From contig JACKNO010000001.1 in NCBI GenBank assembly GCA_024234815.1, positions 248,001-312,000 on the forward strand: 64,000 bases of DNA, written 5' to 3'. Both the position numbers and the translations under genes were made by a program. Shown here piece after piece: positions 28,952-37,716 of this stretch (positions are counted from its first letter, which is position 1; every line of letters starts with the position of its first letter). Below the pieces are notes generated by a model. The model did not search any database, was not told the origin of the DNA, and saw only the letters and a program-made list of their open reading frames with translations. Origin of the DNA: Pseudomonadales bacterium (GTDB lineage: Bacteria > Pseudomonadota > Gammaproteobacteria > Pseudomonadales > Halieaceae).

Positions 28952-30151
28952 TTACCCGGCTATCCTGCCCAGGATGGAGAGTATGCTGGCCTTATCCAGC
29001 AAACGGGGCACCGGGTATCCGTCGCCCTCGGCCATTGCCAACTCGGCGATTGCATCAAAATCCTGCGGCTGCAGTTTCCCGGAGTGATCGGGTATACCCA
29101 CCTCCGTGCGCAAGTCCTTAACCGCCTGGGTGAATTTGTGCGCCAGCTGGCTCTCATTCTCGCCGCTCGCGCCCAGACCTGTCAGCACCGCCAGTTCCGC
29201 CAATCGGGGCTTCGCCTCGTCGTGACAGAACTCCAGCACATGGGGGAGTACCAGGGCGTTGGCCAGTCCGTGGGGAATACCGTACTTGCCACCCAGTTGG
29301 TGGGCGATTGCGTGTACGTTGCCGACATTGACCTGGTTGATTGCAAGCCCCGCGTAGTAGGCGCCCATGGCCATGCCCGCCCTGGCTTCGAGGTTGCTGC
29401 CATCGCGATAGGCCGCGGCCAGGTTATCGAATACCAGCTTCACCCCGATGCGGGCATCCTCCAGCCGGGTACCGCGCTCCCACACGCCGATATAAGCCTC
29501 GATGGCATGGGTCAGTGCGTCCATACCGGTGGCCGCCGTAATGTGGGGTGGCAAGCCGACCATCAGGTCCGGGTCCAGCGCGGTAGCACGCGGCAACAGG
29601 GTAGCGCCGGAAATAATACTTTTGAGGTGCGTCCCGGAATCTGAAATAACGGCACCGATGGTGGCTTCCGAGCCGGTGCCGGAGGTGGTTGGCATAACAT
29701 ACAACTTGAGGATTTCGTGTTTTACTTTGCCGAAACCGACCCAGTCTTTGGGAGACTCGGTGCTGGTGGCGGACGCGGCAATAATTTTGGCCGCATCAAT
29801 CGAGGAACCGCCGCCGATCGCCAGAATCACCTCCGCGCCCGTGGCCCTGGCCACCCGCACGCCCTGGGCAACCTGGTCGAAGGTGGGATCGGGGAGCACA
29901 CCGTCGTAGAACGAAACTTCGACATCCGATGCCAGCAGGGCAGCGATGGCCTGGTCGACGACTCCCAGTTCCCGCAAGGGTTTGTCAGTAACAATCAGCA
30001 CTTTCCGCGCTCCCGTGCGCAGTATGTGATTGCACAGTTCACGGCTGCTGCCGCGGCCGACGAAAGCGCGGTGACTCGAACCCGGTCCGAGGCCCGCGAC
30101 CAGCTTCATCAGGCCAATATATAAAGAGTGCTTTATCCTGCGCTTCAACAT
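28952..30151 (-). CDS. Iron-containing (group III) alcohol dehydrogenase
   Basis: 399 residues with GGAG before ATG 30151. NAD site AIGGGSSIDAAK, family signature PTTSGTGSEAT, and metal ligands in GMDALTHAIEAYIG and HAIAHQLGGKYGIPHGLANALVLPHVLEF (Asp and three His). It interconverts an alcohol and aldehyde with NAD(P)H in the cytoplasm. The first ~15 residues (MLKRRIKHSLYIGLMK) are an extra basic amphipathic stretch; Met15 is an alternative start. It converges with the Pat-like gene and could supply aldehyde to the acylating aldehyde dehydrogenase at 59.3-60.7 kb, but they are not linked. Substrate unknown. Confidence 0.88.
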   Translation of the reverse strand: MLKRRIKHSLYIGLMKLVAGLGPGSSHRAFVGRGSSRELCNHILRTGARKVLIVTDKPLRELGVVDQAIAALLASDVEVSFYDGVLPDPTFDQVAQGVRVARATGAEVILAIGGGSSIDAAKIIAASATSTESPKDWVGFGKVKHEILKLYVMPTTSGTGSEATIGAVISDSGTHLKSIISGATLLPRATALDPDLMVGLPPHITAATGMDALTHAIEAYIGVWERGTRLEDARIGVKLVFDNLAAAYRDGSNLEARAGMAMGAYYAGLAINQVNVGNVHAIAHQLGGKYGIPHGLANALVLPHVLEFCHDEAKPRLAELAVLTGLGASGENESQLAHKFTQAVKDLRTEVGIPDHSGKLQPQDFDAIAELAMAEGDGYPVPRLLDKASILSILGRIAG

Positions 30152-30431
30152 GACTGGCTCCGTGAATGACTACAATGTTCGGTTGCCCGGGAATCGCTCC
30201 GAATACTAACAAAGCACAGTGGCGGGTACCCGGTTTTTCGCGCATAGCGCGCCAGTGCCTTTGTCGCCTGGCGGGCTGCGCACACGAAAGCGCGGCTGGC
30301 CTCGATCAGCGGCTTTTGTCAGCGGGGAGCAATTGCGAGGAAAACCGCCAATGCGGGTGGGCCGGAGCCTGTCGGCGGGAACGTTCCGTTACCGCGCAGC
30401 CAGGCCCAGCCAAGTACAGCTCGCTGAGGTA

Positions 30432-31214
30432 TCAGCCGGCTTTCTTCGGACCGCCGTTGCTGCCCGGCCAGCGGGAACCGGAGATGGTGTCAACGAAGGG
30501 CAGGAAGCCTTCAGGATCGAGCTTACCGGCCAGCTTGACTTCACGGCCGAGGAAGATCGGCCACCACAAGTGAGCCGACAACTGCTCACGCATCGGCAAC
30601 ATTGTGGTCAATGGGTCCCAGGGACTGTCGCGCAGTATCAGTTCGCCCTTTACCTCCTCGCGCCAGGCTGTGCCGTAACGGCTGGAGACATGCACCACGT
30701 GCGGCGGGAAATCGTAGCCTGTCGCCGGACCACCAATGCTGACTGCCTGTGACACCTTGATCCACCACTCGTGCTGGTCGAAATCAGGCAGCGGGTCCAC
30801 CGGCCCGGTCGACTCGCCCTTGAATTCCACGAAGGTGTAGCCGTGGTGGATACAGCGGGCTGTCACCTGCGGCCCGAGACGATAAAACTCGGTAGTACAG
30901 GGGTACTTTGGCTGGCCATTGGTCTGTTGGCTGATGAAGATGGCTGACTCCTGGTCGATGCCATAGCCAAGGGTATACTCACCTTCGATACCGTTGTAGT
31001 TGGCATCGATCGTGGTGACGATGCCGTACTCGGGCTCATCAGGCACCGGGTAATTGTATATGGTAAGCGTCACGTGAGGGTTGGCGCCGGGTTCAATGCC
31101 CGGCGGCAGCAGCGCCGCTATTTTGTCCGGGTCAGTCCGGTAGACGATCTTGAGCATGGGCCAATTGGCGATATCGCCGGGATTGCCCTGGGGTGCACCT
31201 GTCTGGTCGGTCAT
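30432..31214 (-). CDS. Acetoacetate decarboxylase superfamily protein
   Basis: 260 residues with AAGGA before ATG 31214. The PGIEPGANPHVTLTIYNYPVPDEPEYG beginning, TLGYGIDQESAIFISQQTNGQPKYPCTTEFYRLG centre (Gly-x-Pro-Lys is where the Schiff-base lysine lies in true acetoacetate decarboxylases) and the LGREVKLAG end fit the ADC-like beta-cone fold. Many members of this family are not decarboxylases but aldolase-dehydratases or sterol/ketone-processing proteins. It is the third gene of the Rieske-SDR-ADC block (42 bp after the SDR gene), so a role in the same catabolic route is likely. The exact reaction is not assignable. Confidence 0.75.
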   Translation of the reverse strand: MTDQTGAPQGNPGDIANWPMLKIVYRTDPDKIAALLPPGIEPGANPHVTLTIYNYPVPDEPEYGIVTTIDANYNGIEGEYTLGYGIDQESAIFISQQTNGQPKYPCTTEFYRLGPQVTARCIHHGYTFVEFKGESTGPVDPLPDFDQHEWWIKVSQAVSIGGPATGYDFPPHVVHVSSRYGTAWREEVKGELILRDSPWDPLTTMLPMREQLSAHLWWPIFLGREVKLAGKLDPEGFLPFVDTISGSRWPGSNGGPKKAG

Positions 31215-31255
31215 ATTTTTTCCTTATGGGTGAAGGGTCTTGGCCAGTGGGTGCC

Positions 31256-32137
31256 TCAGGCGCCCACCATATTGGCCACGGGAGTTTGGCGACTGAGAAT
31301 CAATTCGGCCCGGGCGCGGATCTTTGCGTCCGTCTCGGGCGTCGTGGCCAGCAGCCAGAAAGCGTTGTTGCGCAGCCCTTCCACCGCCATTTGCGCGACC
31401 TCGTCGGGGTGGGTGGTCTGCAGTTCTATACCCCATTCAGCGGCCATTTTTTTCATATCGTCCACTGAACTGATACCGGAGGCGTTACCCTCCACTTCCT
31501 TCCTGAGATCCTCCGGGCGAACCCGACCGGAGTTGAACAGACCTGTATCCACCACATGGGGCCCGGGAAAAAGCGCACTCACCTTTACCGGACTCTGGGC
31601 AGCTGTTACCTGGTAATGCAGGTTTTCAGTAATGGCGTGCACCGCTGCCTTGCTGGCGGTGTAAATGGGTTGGTCGGGGTACACCAGCAGGGCGCCGTTA
31701 CCGGAGCCGGTCACCACAAAGTGAGCCTCCTGCCCGGCCGCCGCCAACCGGGGCATGAAGGCATTGATGGTGTTGATCACGCCCCACAAATTCACGTTCA
31801 GGCACCATTGCCAATCCTTTTGGGAGTACTCCCACATCGCGCCCGACTCTCCCGCGCTGATGCCCGCATTGGCGAACACGAGGTGGATGCCGCCAAAAGT
31901 CTCCCCCGCCTTGTCCGCCAGGGCATTCAGGCTGGCGGGATCGGTGACGTCACAGTGTTCCACGAGCGCCTCTATACCCTCCGCCGCAAGGTCATTGCGC
32001 AGTTGCGCCATGGCGGCCGCATCGACGTCACCCACGACTATTTTCGCACCGAGCCTGCCCAGGGCAAACGCGAGCGAACGGCCGACGCCACTGGAGCCGC
32101 CGGTGATAACGCTTACCTTGTCGTTAAAGTCCTGCAT
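31256..32137 (-). CDS. Short-chain dehydrogenase/reductase (SDR)
   Basis: 293 residues from ATG 32137, two bases after the Rieske stop and downstream of GGGAG. Classical SDR features: VITGGSSGVGRSLAFALG cofactor site, GDVDAAAM (Asp favouring NAD), DVTD, FANAGIS (NAG motif), and catalytic YTASKAAVHAI (Tyr-x3-Lys) preceded by Ser in VVTGSGNGA. It oxidises or reduces a hydroxyl/ketone in the cytoplasm. Tight spacing to the Rieske and ADC-like genes indicates one operon under the divergent TetR gene. A decayed second SDR copy lies at 24.7 kb. Confidence 0.9.
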   Translation of the reverse strand: MQDFNDKVSVITGGSSGVGRSLAFALGRLGAKIVVGDVDAAAMAQLRNDLAAEGIEALVEHCDVTDPASLNALADKAGETFGGIHLVFANAGISAGESGAMWEYSQKDWQWCLNVNLWGVINTINAFMPRLAAAGQEAHFVVTGSGNGALLVYPDQPIYTASKAAVHAITENLHYQVTAAQSPVKVSALFPGPHVVDTGLFNSGRVRPEDLRKEVEGNASGISSVDDMKKMAAEWGIELQTTHPDEVAQMAVEGLRNNAFWLLATTPETDAKIRARAELILSRQTPVANMVGA

Positions 32138-32139
32138 GC

Positions 32140-33111
32140 TCAGGCAATCTCCCGCTTGTCTTTTTCCGTGAGGTAAAACTGGCGCACCCATTTACGGAAC
32201 AGGACCAGGGTTTTATCTTCCTTGCAAAATACCGGCCGGTGCTTATGCACCTTGTTGGCCCAGATCGGGTAATCATCGCTGAGGCCATCGATAATGCCCT
32301 GCATGACGTCATCTCCCGCCAGGTCCTCGATCTCACGGCGCACAGTAAGCGTCCAGCGCATCTTCGTCTCATGGCGGTTTACGGGTTGGGCGCTGTTGTA
32401 CACGATCATCTCCGCGCCGGGCCCGTAACTGTTTCGCACCAGGGCAAAACCGGGGTTGAACACTGTCGCGTGCAGCTTGCTGGGAATGGCGGCATTGCTC
32501 GCATCAGAATGCAGGTGCAATATGCGGCCATTGGGCTCCACGGTTACCTCGGAGGGCGGGACATCCGGTTGCCGATGAACATACTGGAAATGCACCGGGT
32601 CACAGGAGTTTTCCGCGATGTCCTGCACATGTGCCGGTACCAGGAATTCCGCGTAGCGCGGCGCCGACCAGTTGGGATCGCCGAGCTCCGGCAGGTCCGG
32701 AAGCTCCCATTGCGGCAGGGTATTCTCCGGGTGGAACCAGACATACACCTCGCCGTTTTTTTCCTCGGTGTGCCAGGTACGTAAACGGGCCCGCTCCGGA
32801 ATATCGTCGCAGTACGGAATCTCCTCGCATTTGCCTTCCTTGCCGAAACGCCAGCCGTGAAACGGGCAGCGAATGGATTCACCGACCACCCTGCCACCAA
32901 CGGCGAGGTTGGCGCCCAGGTGCGGGCAATAGGCATCCTGCAGTACCGGTTGGCCGCTGCGGGTGCGGTAGAGCACCAGTTCGCGGTCGAAAGCCTGTAC
33001 CTGCTTCACTTCGCCCACGTGCAGCTCGTGACTGCGGGACACGGAGAACCATCCCATGGGAAACTCCGGAGTTACATTGGTTCTGGATTCACACGCTTCT
33101 ACAATTGACAT
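32140..33111 (-). CDS. Rieske non-heme iron oxygenase, Neverland/DAF-36-like
   Basis: 323 residues from ATG 33111 with GGAGCAGGGC upstream; the longer upstream open frame has no ribosome site and low similarity. Rieske [2Fe-2S] ligands are YCPHLGANLA (Cys62, His64) and CPFHGW (Cys82, His85). Mononuclear iron motif is ENSCDPVHFQYVHR (Asp171, His174, His179). The CPHLGANLAVGGRV..CPFHGW and IPYCDDIPERARLRTW blocks resemble the sterol 7-desaturases Neverland/DAF-36 and, more distantly, KshA steroid hydroxylases. It would need a ferredoxin and reductase from elsewhere. First gene of a block with SDR and ADC-like genes; a sterol or terpenoid substrate is inference. Confidence 0.85.
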   Translation of the reverse strand: MSIVEACESRTNVTPEFPMGWFSVSRSHELHVGEVKQVQAFDRELVLYRTRSGQPVLQDAYCPHLGANLAVGGRVVGESIRCPFHGWRFGKEGKCEEIPYCDDIPERARLRTWHTEEKNGEVYVWFHPENTLPQWELPDLPELGDPNWSAPRYAEFLVPAHVQDIAENSCDPVHFQYVHRQPDVPPSEVTVEPNGRILHLHSDASNAAIPSKLHATVFNPGFALVRNSYGPGAEMIVYNSAQPVNRHETKMRWTLTVRREIEDLAGDDVMQGIIDGLSDDYPIWANKVHKHRPVFCKEDKTLVLFRKWVRQFYLTEKDKREIA

Positions 33112-33214
33112 GCCCTGCTCCGATGCCGGTTGAAAAAGACGAGCAAGCCCTTCATCCTGAGGCCCCTCCCAAATGGAACGAAAAGGCTCACAAATGAGTA
33201 AACTTGCACATATG

Positions 33215-33231
33215 TATACTAATTTAGTGTA
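33215..33231. promoter_or_regulatory. Candidate TetR operator in the Rieske/TetR divergent gap
   Basis: TATACTAATTTAGTGTA is an imperfect 17 bp palindrome (7 of 8 base pairs match around a central T), with the perfect core ACTAATTTAGT at 33218-33228. It lies between the divergent Rieske (start 33111) and TetR (start 33265) genes, where a TetR repressor would control both promoters. Confidence 0.5.
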
Positions 33232-33264
33232 ATGTCTATCCGATTGCAACACTCTGGCGAGAAC

Positions 33265-33891
33265 ATGATGGACACAATCGCTGCACCGATGGGAAGACGG
33301 GAAAAGCGCAAGCTCGAAATACGCGCCCGTATCGAAGATGCCGCCTACAAGCTGTTTCGCCAGCAGGGCATTGAAGAGACCAGCATCGAACAGATTTGTG
33401 TTGAGGCCGACGTGGCACGCCGCACATTTTACGGGCACTACACCAACAAACACGCACTGCTCGGCGGCCTGGGAATCTCTCGCCTGTACAACCAGTCCGA
33501 GCCGATGCTGAAACTGCTGATGGCCAACCATCACACCACGCGCGCGAGACTGGAGGCCATGATTGAGTATATCGCCTCAAATTTCGCCACGTTCAGCGAA
33601 ATTGACCGCCAATTGATCCTGATTGCCCCGACCATCTTTGCCGAAAACGCCGAGCAGCAGCGTGAAATCGGCCATTCCGCAAGCACCAGTTTTACCCGCC
33701 TGATCACCGCAGGTCTTGAAATTGGCGACGTGCGCCAGGACTTTTCCCCGGAAATACTTGCCACCATGGTGGTGGGCACCCTGAATATGCTGACCACCAC
33801 CTGGGCCATGGACAGTGACTACCCCATATTCGCCAATCTCCGGGAGGCACTCGCGCTGTTTGAACAACTGATCTGCAAAGCCGACGTATAA
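33265..33891 (+). CDS. TetR/AcrR family transcriptional regulator
   Basis: 208 residues from ATG 33265 (GGCGAG upstream; ATG 33268 adjacent, ATG 33232 possible). N-terminal HTH: RARIEDAAYKLFRQQGIEETSIEQICVEADVARRTFYGHYTNKHALLG, residues ~20-65, the defining TetR pattern (TFYGHY). The C-terminal helical ligand-binding domain is divergent, as usual. It is divergent from the Rieske-SDR-ADC genes, so it probably represses them until a substrate or CoA-ester binds. The quinone oxidoreductase downstream (53 bp gap) may be in the same transcript. Confidence 0.9.
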   Translation: MMDTIAAPMGRREKRKLEIRARIEDAAYKLFRQQGIEETSIEQICVEADVARRTFYGHYTNKHALLGGLGISRLYNQSEPMLKLLMANHHTTRARLEAMIEYIASNFATFSEIDRQLILIAPTIFAENAEQQREIGHSASTSFTRLITAGLEIGDVRQDFSPEILATMVVGTLNMLTTTWAMDSDYPIFANLREALALFEQLICKADV

Positions 33892-33944
33892 TCCCCCCCA
33901 GGCAATCCACCCCCGGAAAATCCGCTATCTCAGCAGGAGAGATC

Positions 33945-34937
33945 ATGACCAAGATACCCAGCCAGCGTCGCTATGCCTCAGTTAACGCCGATGACCGCTC
34001 GCTCAGCATTGAAACCGGGGCGGTACCCGCGCCCGGCCAGGGGGAGGTGCTGATCAAGGTGAGCGCAGCCGGTCTGAACCGAGCCGACCTGTTACAGCGC
34101 AAGGGGCTTTACCCGCCACCGGAAGACGCCTCGCCTATCCTCGGACTGGAGGTCGCGGGAGAGGTTATCGCAACGGGTCCCGGCGTTGAGAACTGGCCCG
34201 TTGGCACCAGGGTCTGTGCCCTGACCCACGGTGGCGGTTACGCCGATTACACCGTGGCGCCCGCCAGCCAGTGCTTTCCCATACCGGCCAATATGGACAC
34301 GACACAGGCCGCCGCCCTGCCCGAAGCGTTGCTGACGGTATGGCATAACCTGTTTCAGCGCTGCCACCTGCAGGCGGGGGAAAAGGTATTGATCCACGGG
34401 GGCGCCAGCGGCATAGGTACACTGGGCATCGCCATTTGCAAAGCGCTGGGGGCCGAGGTGTACACCACGGCGGGTACCGCGGACAAGTGCCGGGCCCTGG
34501 AAGAACTGGGGGCCACCCGGGCCATCAATTACCGGGACGAGGATTTTGAACAGGTTCTGTCCGGGTTGGGGCTCAAGGACCGGATCGACGTTATCCTCGA
34601 TATCGCGGGCGGCGATTTTATCCAGAAGAATATCAACGTGGCCGCCCCCGAAGGGCGCATCGTCTATATAGCCTTCATTCGAGGCGCCCGCGCGGAGGTG
34701 AATTTTGCCCCACTGCTGATGAAACGGCTGGTACTCACCGGCTCAACCCTGCGCGCCCAGAATTTTGCCCAGAAAGCGGTTATGGTGGAGCAGATTCTCG
34801 AAAACGTGTACCCGCACCTGGAAAGCGGCGCGGTCAAACCGGTAGTGGATCGGGTTTTTGCGCTGGAGGAAGTGGCGCAGGCCCACGACTATATGCAGGC
34901 TGGCGAACACATGGGCAAAATCGTACTGCGCATGTAG
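33945..34937 (+). CDS. NAD(P)H-quinone oxidoreductase, PIG3/TP53I3-like
   Basis: 330 residues with CAGGAGAG before the ATG. MDR family without zinc ligands: GEVLIKVSAAGLNRADLLQRKGLYPPPEDASPILGLEVAGEV is the PIG3 signature, followed by HGGASGIGTLGIAICKALGAEV (Rossmann site) and GSTLRAQNFAQKAV, also typical of PIG3-type quinone reductases. It reduces quinones or enones with NADPH in the cytoplasm. It follows the TetR gene on the same strand and may contribute to handling products of the Rieske oxygenase block (inference). Confidence 0.9.
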   Translation: MTKIPSQRRYASVNADDRSLSIETGAVPAPGQGEVLIKVSAAGLNRADLLQRKGLYPPPEDASPILGLEVAGEVIATGPGVENWPVGTRVCALTHGGGYADYTVAPASQCFPIPANMDTTQAAALPEALLTVWHNLFQRCHLQAGEKVLIHGGASGIGTLGIAICKALGAEVYTTAGTADKCRALEELGATRAINYRDEDFEQVLSGLGLKDRIDVILDIAGGDFIQKNINVAAPEGRIVYIAFIRGARAEVNFAPLLMKRLVLTGSTLRAQNFAQKAVMVEQILENVYPHLESGAVKPVVDRVFALEEVAQAHDYMQAGEHMGKIVLRM

Positions 34938-35001
34938 TGCCCCCGGAAACTCTGCTATCGTAAGCGACTACCACTGGCAGGAAAGCGGTCCGGGGACAGG
35001 C

Positions 35002-37629
35002 ATGTACAAATACTCCCTGTGTATGGCGACCCTGGTTGCCCTCGTGTTTACGGTTACGGCTTGCGGCGGTGGCGGTGGCGGCAGTTCTTCCGTCCCGGCC
35101 ACGCCACCCGTTACACCGCCAGTTACACCCACACCTGGACTTTTTAGCATCAGCGGCACTATAACGGCCTCGAGCAGCCAGGCGGTGGACGGTGACACCA
35201 ATGATCCGGCAGGCATAGTACAGCCCAACGATACCCTGGCGACAGCCCAGGCCATTCCCAATCCCATCACACTCGGCGGCTACGTCAATCAGCCGGGCAG
35301 CGGTGCGCCTGGCCGCTCGGATATAACGGGAGACAGTGACGACTACTTCCGGGTGGATTTGCTGGCAGGGCAAAGCGTCACCATGCTGGTCGCCGACTAC
35401 CAGCAGGCGGACGCCGACCTCTACCTGTTTGACACACAGGGTCGCATCGTCGATTTCTCGGTGGAATCAGGTGAAGTGGAGACGTTGGTGATTCCGCGGG
35501 ATGGTACCTACGTGGTCAATGCCTTCGCATTCGAGGGCGCCACCAACTACATTCTGGCCATTGGTAACCAGACCCGGCTATCCGGCGGCAGCGTGCGGGA
35601 GTACGAGATAATTCCCTGGCAATCGGTCATCAAGTATCGCAACGGCATGGAGCCTGAATCCGGCGAGAGCAACACCAGCGGACACAGCCACCTGCGGCGC
35701 ATGGGAATGGCGCAACGGGCGGGCGGTCCTGGTCGGGCCCGACTCATGGGGATGCGCGGGGCTTCGGCAGGCGGCCCCGAATCCATCGCCCGCTCCGGAC
35801 CGGCGCTGGAAAAGCTCTTGCACACCCGCGGCTCCCGAATGCGTGCCCGCCTGGAAACGCTGCTGGCGATCAAATTGCTGCGGCACGATCCGGAGATCGA
35901 GTTTGCGGAACCCAATTACGTCGTCACTGCCACAGCGGTTCCGAATGACGCGGGCTACGCCTTGCAGTGGCACTACCCATTAATTGACCTGCCGGCGGCC
36001 TGGGACACCACCGCCGGCGACCCGGGCGTCATTGTCGCCGTGGTCGATACCGGCATCCTCGCAAACCACCCGGACCTCAGGGGGCAAACCGTCGCCGGCT
36101 ACGACTTCGTGCGCAATGTCGCCAGCGCTCGGGACGGTGATGGTATAGACCGTAATCCGGAAGATCCCGGTGACGGCCAGGGCGCCTCTTCAGAAAGCTT
36201 TCATGGCACTCATGTCAGCGGCACAGTGGCCGCCGCGGGCAACAACGGTGTCGGCGTGGTCGGTGTTGCTTACAATGCCCGCGTCATGCCATTACGTGCC
36301 CTGGGTCGGGGCGGTGCCGGCACCAGCTATGATGTCGACCAGGCGATTCGTTTCGCCGCTGGCCTGGCCAATGATTCCGGTACTGTGCCGGTTCGCCGGG
36401 CGGATATCATCAACCTCAGCCTCGGCGGTGCGCCGTTCAGCCAATCCAGCCAGGCACTTTATCGGCAGGTGCGCGCGGCGGGGGTCACCATGGTGGCGTC
36501 TGCCGGCAACGAGGCCTCTTCCCTGCCCTCCTATCCCGCGGCTTACGAGGGTGTTATCTCCGTGGGCGCGGTGGACGCGCAACGCAGACGCGCCAGCTAT
36601 TCAAACACCGGCAGTTCTCTCGATATCACGGCACCCGGTGGCAGCAACGCAGTGGATCTCAACGGTGACGGTTACCCCGATGGCGTACTCAGCACCGGGG
36701 GTCTGGGTACCCACGGCGACTTCGGATATACCTTCCTGAGCGGGACGTCCATGGCTGCGCCGCATGTGGCGGGTGTGATCGCGCTGATGAAATCGGTGAA
36801 CCCGGGATTGAGTCCCGCGGACATCGACACCCTGCTCGCCCGGGGCGATCTCACGGACGATCTGGGTGTACCCGGCAGGGATGATGAATATGGCCACGGC
36901 CTGATCAACGCGCAGCGGGCCATATTCGCCGCGCTTGAATCCGGCGGCGGCGCACCTGCGGATCGTTCCTTGCTTAGCGCATCCGCCGCGACCCTCAATT
37001 TTTCCAGCAGCACCGACACTCTCGAACTGGAGCTGAGAAATGGGGGCAGAGGTGAGCTTGAGCTACTCGAGTTAATTGCATCGGAGTCGTGGCTGCAACT
37101 TACACCGCTGAATACGGCAGACAGCGGGCTTGGACTCTACGAGGTGGAGGTAGCTCGCAGCGGCCTGGAGACTGGCGTCTATTCTGCGGAAATAAGCGCT
37201 CGCTCATCCGTCAATACAATCACTATCAGGGTGATCATGTACGTCGGCGACAGCGCCGCGGCGGATGTCGGCGTCATTTATGTACTCCTGTACAAACAGG
37301 GCGAAGACGACCCTGTTGCCCAGGTGAGCGCGACCGCACAGGGAGGGCGGTATTCGTATGCTTTCAGTAATGTAACCCCGGGGCTTTACGAGGTTTATGC
37401 GGGAACTGACGCGGACAACGATCTGCTTATCTGTGATGCTGGCGAAGCCTGCGGTTCCTGGCTTACTGTTGACCAGCCAATCGTAATCGACCTGGCATCA
37501 AACCGGGATGATATAAACTTCCCCGTCGACTACCTTGTGGCCATCCCCACTATTGAAACAGTCGCGGACTCGTCCCAGCGCAGGCAGAGCCGGGTTGAAG
37601 CGAGACAGCGGCGCGCCTCATCCAGGTAA
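35002..37629 (+). CDS. Secreted subtilisin-family (S8) serine protease lipoprotein with N-terminal PPC domain
   Basis: 875 residues from ATG 35002. Lipoprotein leader with lipobox VTAC then a Gly/Ser/Pro spacer. A pre-peptidase C-terminal-like domain spans ~75-195 (NDTLATAQAIPNP, DSDDYFRVDLLAGQ, DADLYLFD), here placed before the protease. An inhibitor-like segment follows (HDPEIEFAEPNYV). Catalytic triad: Asp349 (VAVVDTGIL), His401 (FHGTHVSG) and Ser583 (LSGTSMAAPHVAG), with ASAGN supplying the oxyanion Asn. Two C-terminal beta-rich segments (~655-850) look like an abnormal-spindle/BACON-type domain and a carboxypeptidase-regulatory-like fold. Expected on the outer membrane or secreted, degrading extracellular protein. 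Confidence 0.92.
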   Translation: MYKYSLCMATLVALVFTVTACGGGGGGSSSVPATPPVTPPVTPTPGLFSISGTITASSSQAVDGDTNDPAGIVQPNDTLATAQAIPNPITLGGYVNQPGSGAPGRSDITGDSDDYFRVDLLAGQSVTMLVADYQQADADLYLFDTQGRIVDFSVESGEVETLVIPRDGTYVVNAFAFEGATNYILAIGNQTRLSGGSVREYEIIPWQSVIKYRNGMEPESGESNTSGHSHLRRMGMAQRAGGPGRARLMGMRGASAGGPESIARSGPALEKLLHTRGSRMRARLETLLAIKLLRHDPEIEFAEPNYVVTATAVPNDAGYALQWHYPLIDLPAAWDTTAGDPGVIVAVVDTGILANHPDLRGQTVAGYDFVRNVASARDGDGIDRNPEDPGDGQGASSESFHGTHVSGTVAAAGNNGVGVVGVAYNARVMPLRALGRGGAGTSYDVDQAIRFAAGLANDSGTVPVRRADIINLSLGGAPFSQSSQALYRQVRAAGVTMVASAGNEASSLPSYPAAYEGVISVGAVDAQRRRASYSNTGSSLDITAPGGSNAVDLNGDGYPDGVLSTGGLGTHGDFGYTFLSGTSMAAPHVAGVIALMKSVNPGLSPADIDTLLARGDLTDDLGVPGRDDEYGHGLINAQRAIFAALESGGGAPADRSLLSASAATLNFSSSTDTLELELRNGGRGELELLELIASESWLQLTPLNTADSGLGLYEVEVARSGLETGVYSAEISARSSVNTITIRVIMYVGDSAAADVGVIYVLLYKQGEDDPVAQVSATAQGGRYSYAFSNVTPGLYEVYAGTDADNDLLICDAGEACGSWLTVDQPIVIDLASNRDDINFPVDYLVAIPTIETVADSSQRRQSRVEARQRRASSR

Positions 37630-37649
37630 CCTAACGAAAAAGCCAATCA

Positions 37650-37678
37650 TCGGCGCCCTGAATCCTTCGGAGCGCCGA
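37650..37678. terminator. Bidirectional hairpin between convergent subtilase and H1-like genes
   Basis: TCGGCGC (37650-37656) pairs with GCGCCGA (37672-37678) around a 15-base loop that itself contains a small pairing segment. No clear T-run on either strand, so terminator activity is uncertain, but its position between two convergent genes fits. Confidence 0.4.
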
Positions 37679-37716
37679 GCCTGAATTTCAATAAGCCGTC
37701 CTGGATCTACGGGCGC

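Noticed and set aside
33112..33534. Upstream extension of the Rieske protein
   Set aside because: Would cross the divergent TetR gene start region; GGAGCAGGGC precedes ATG 33111 where family similarity begins.
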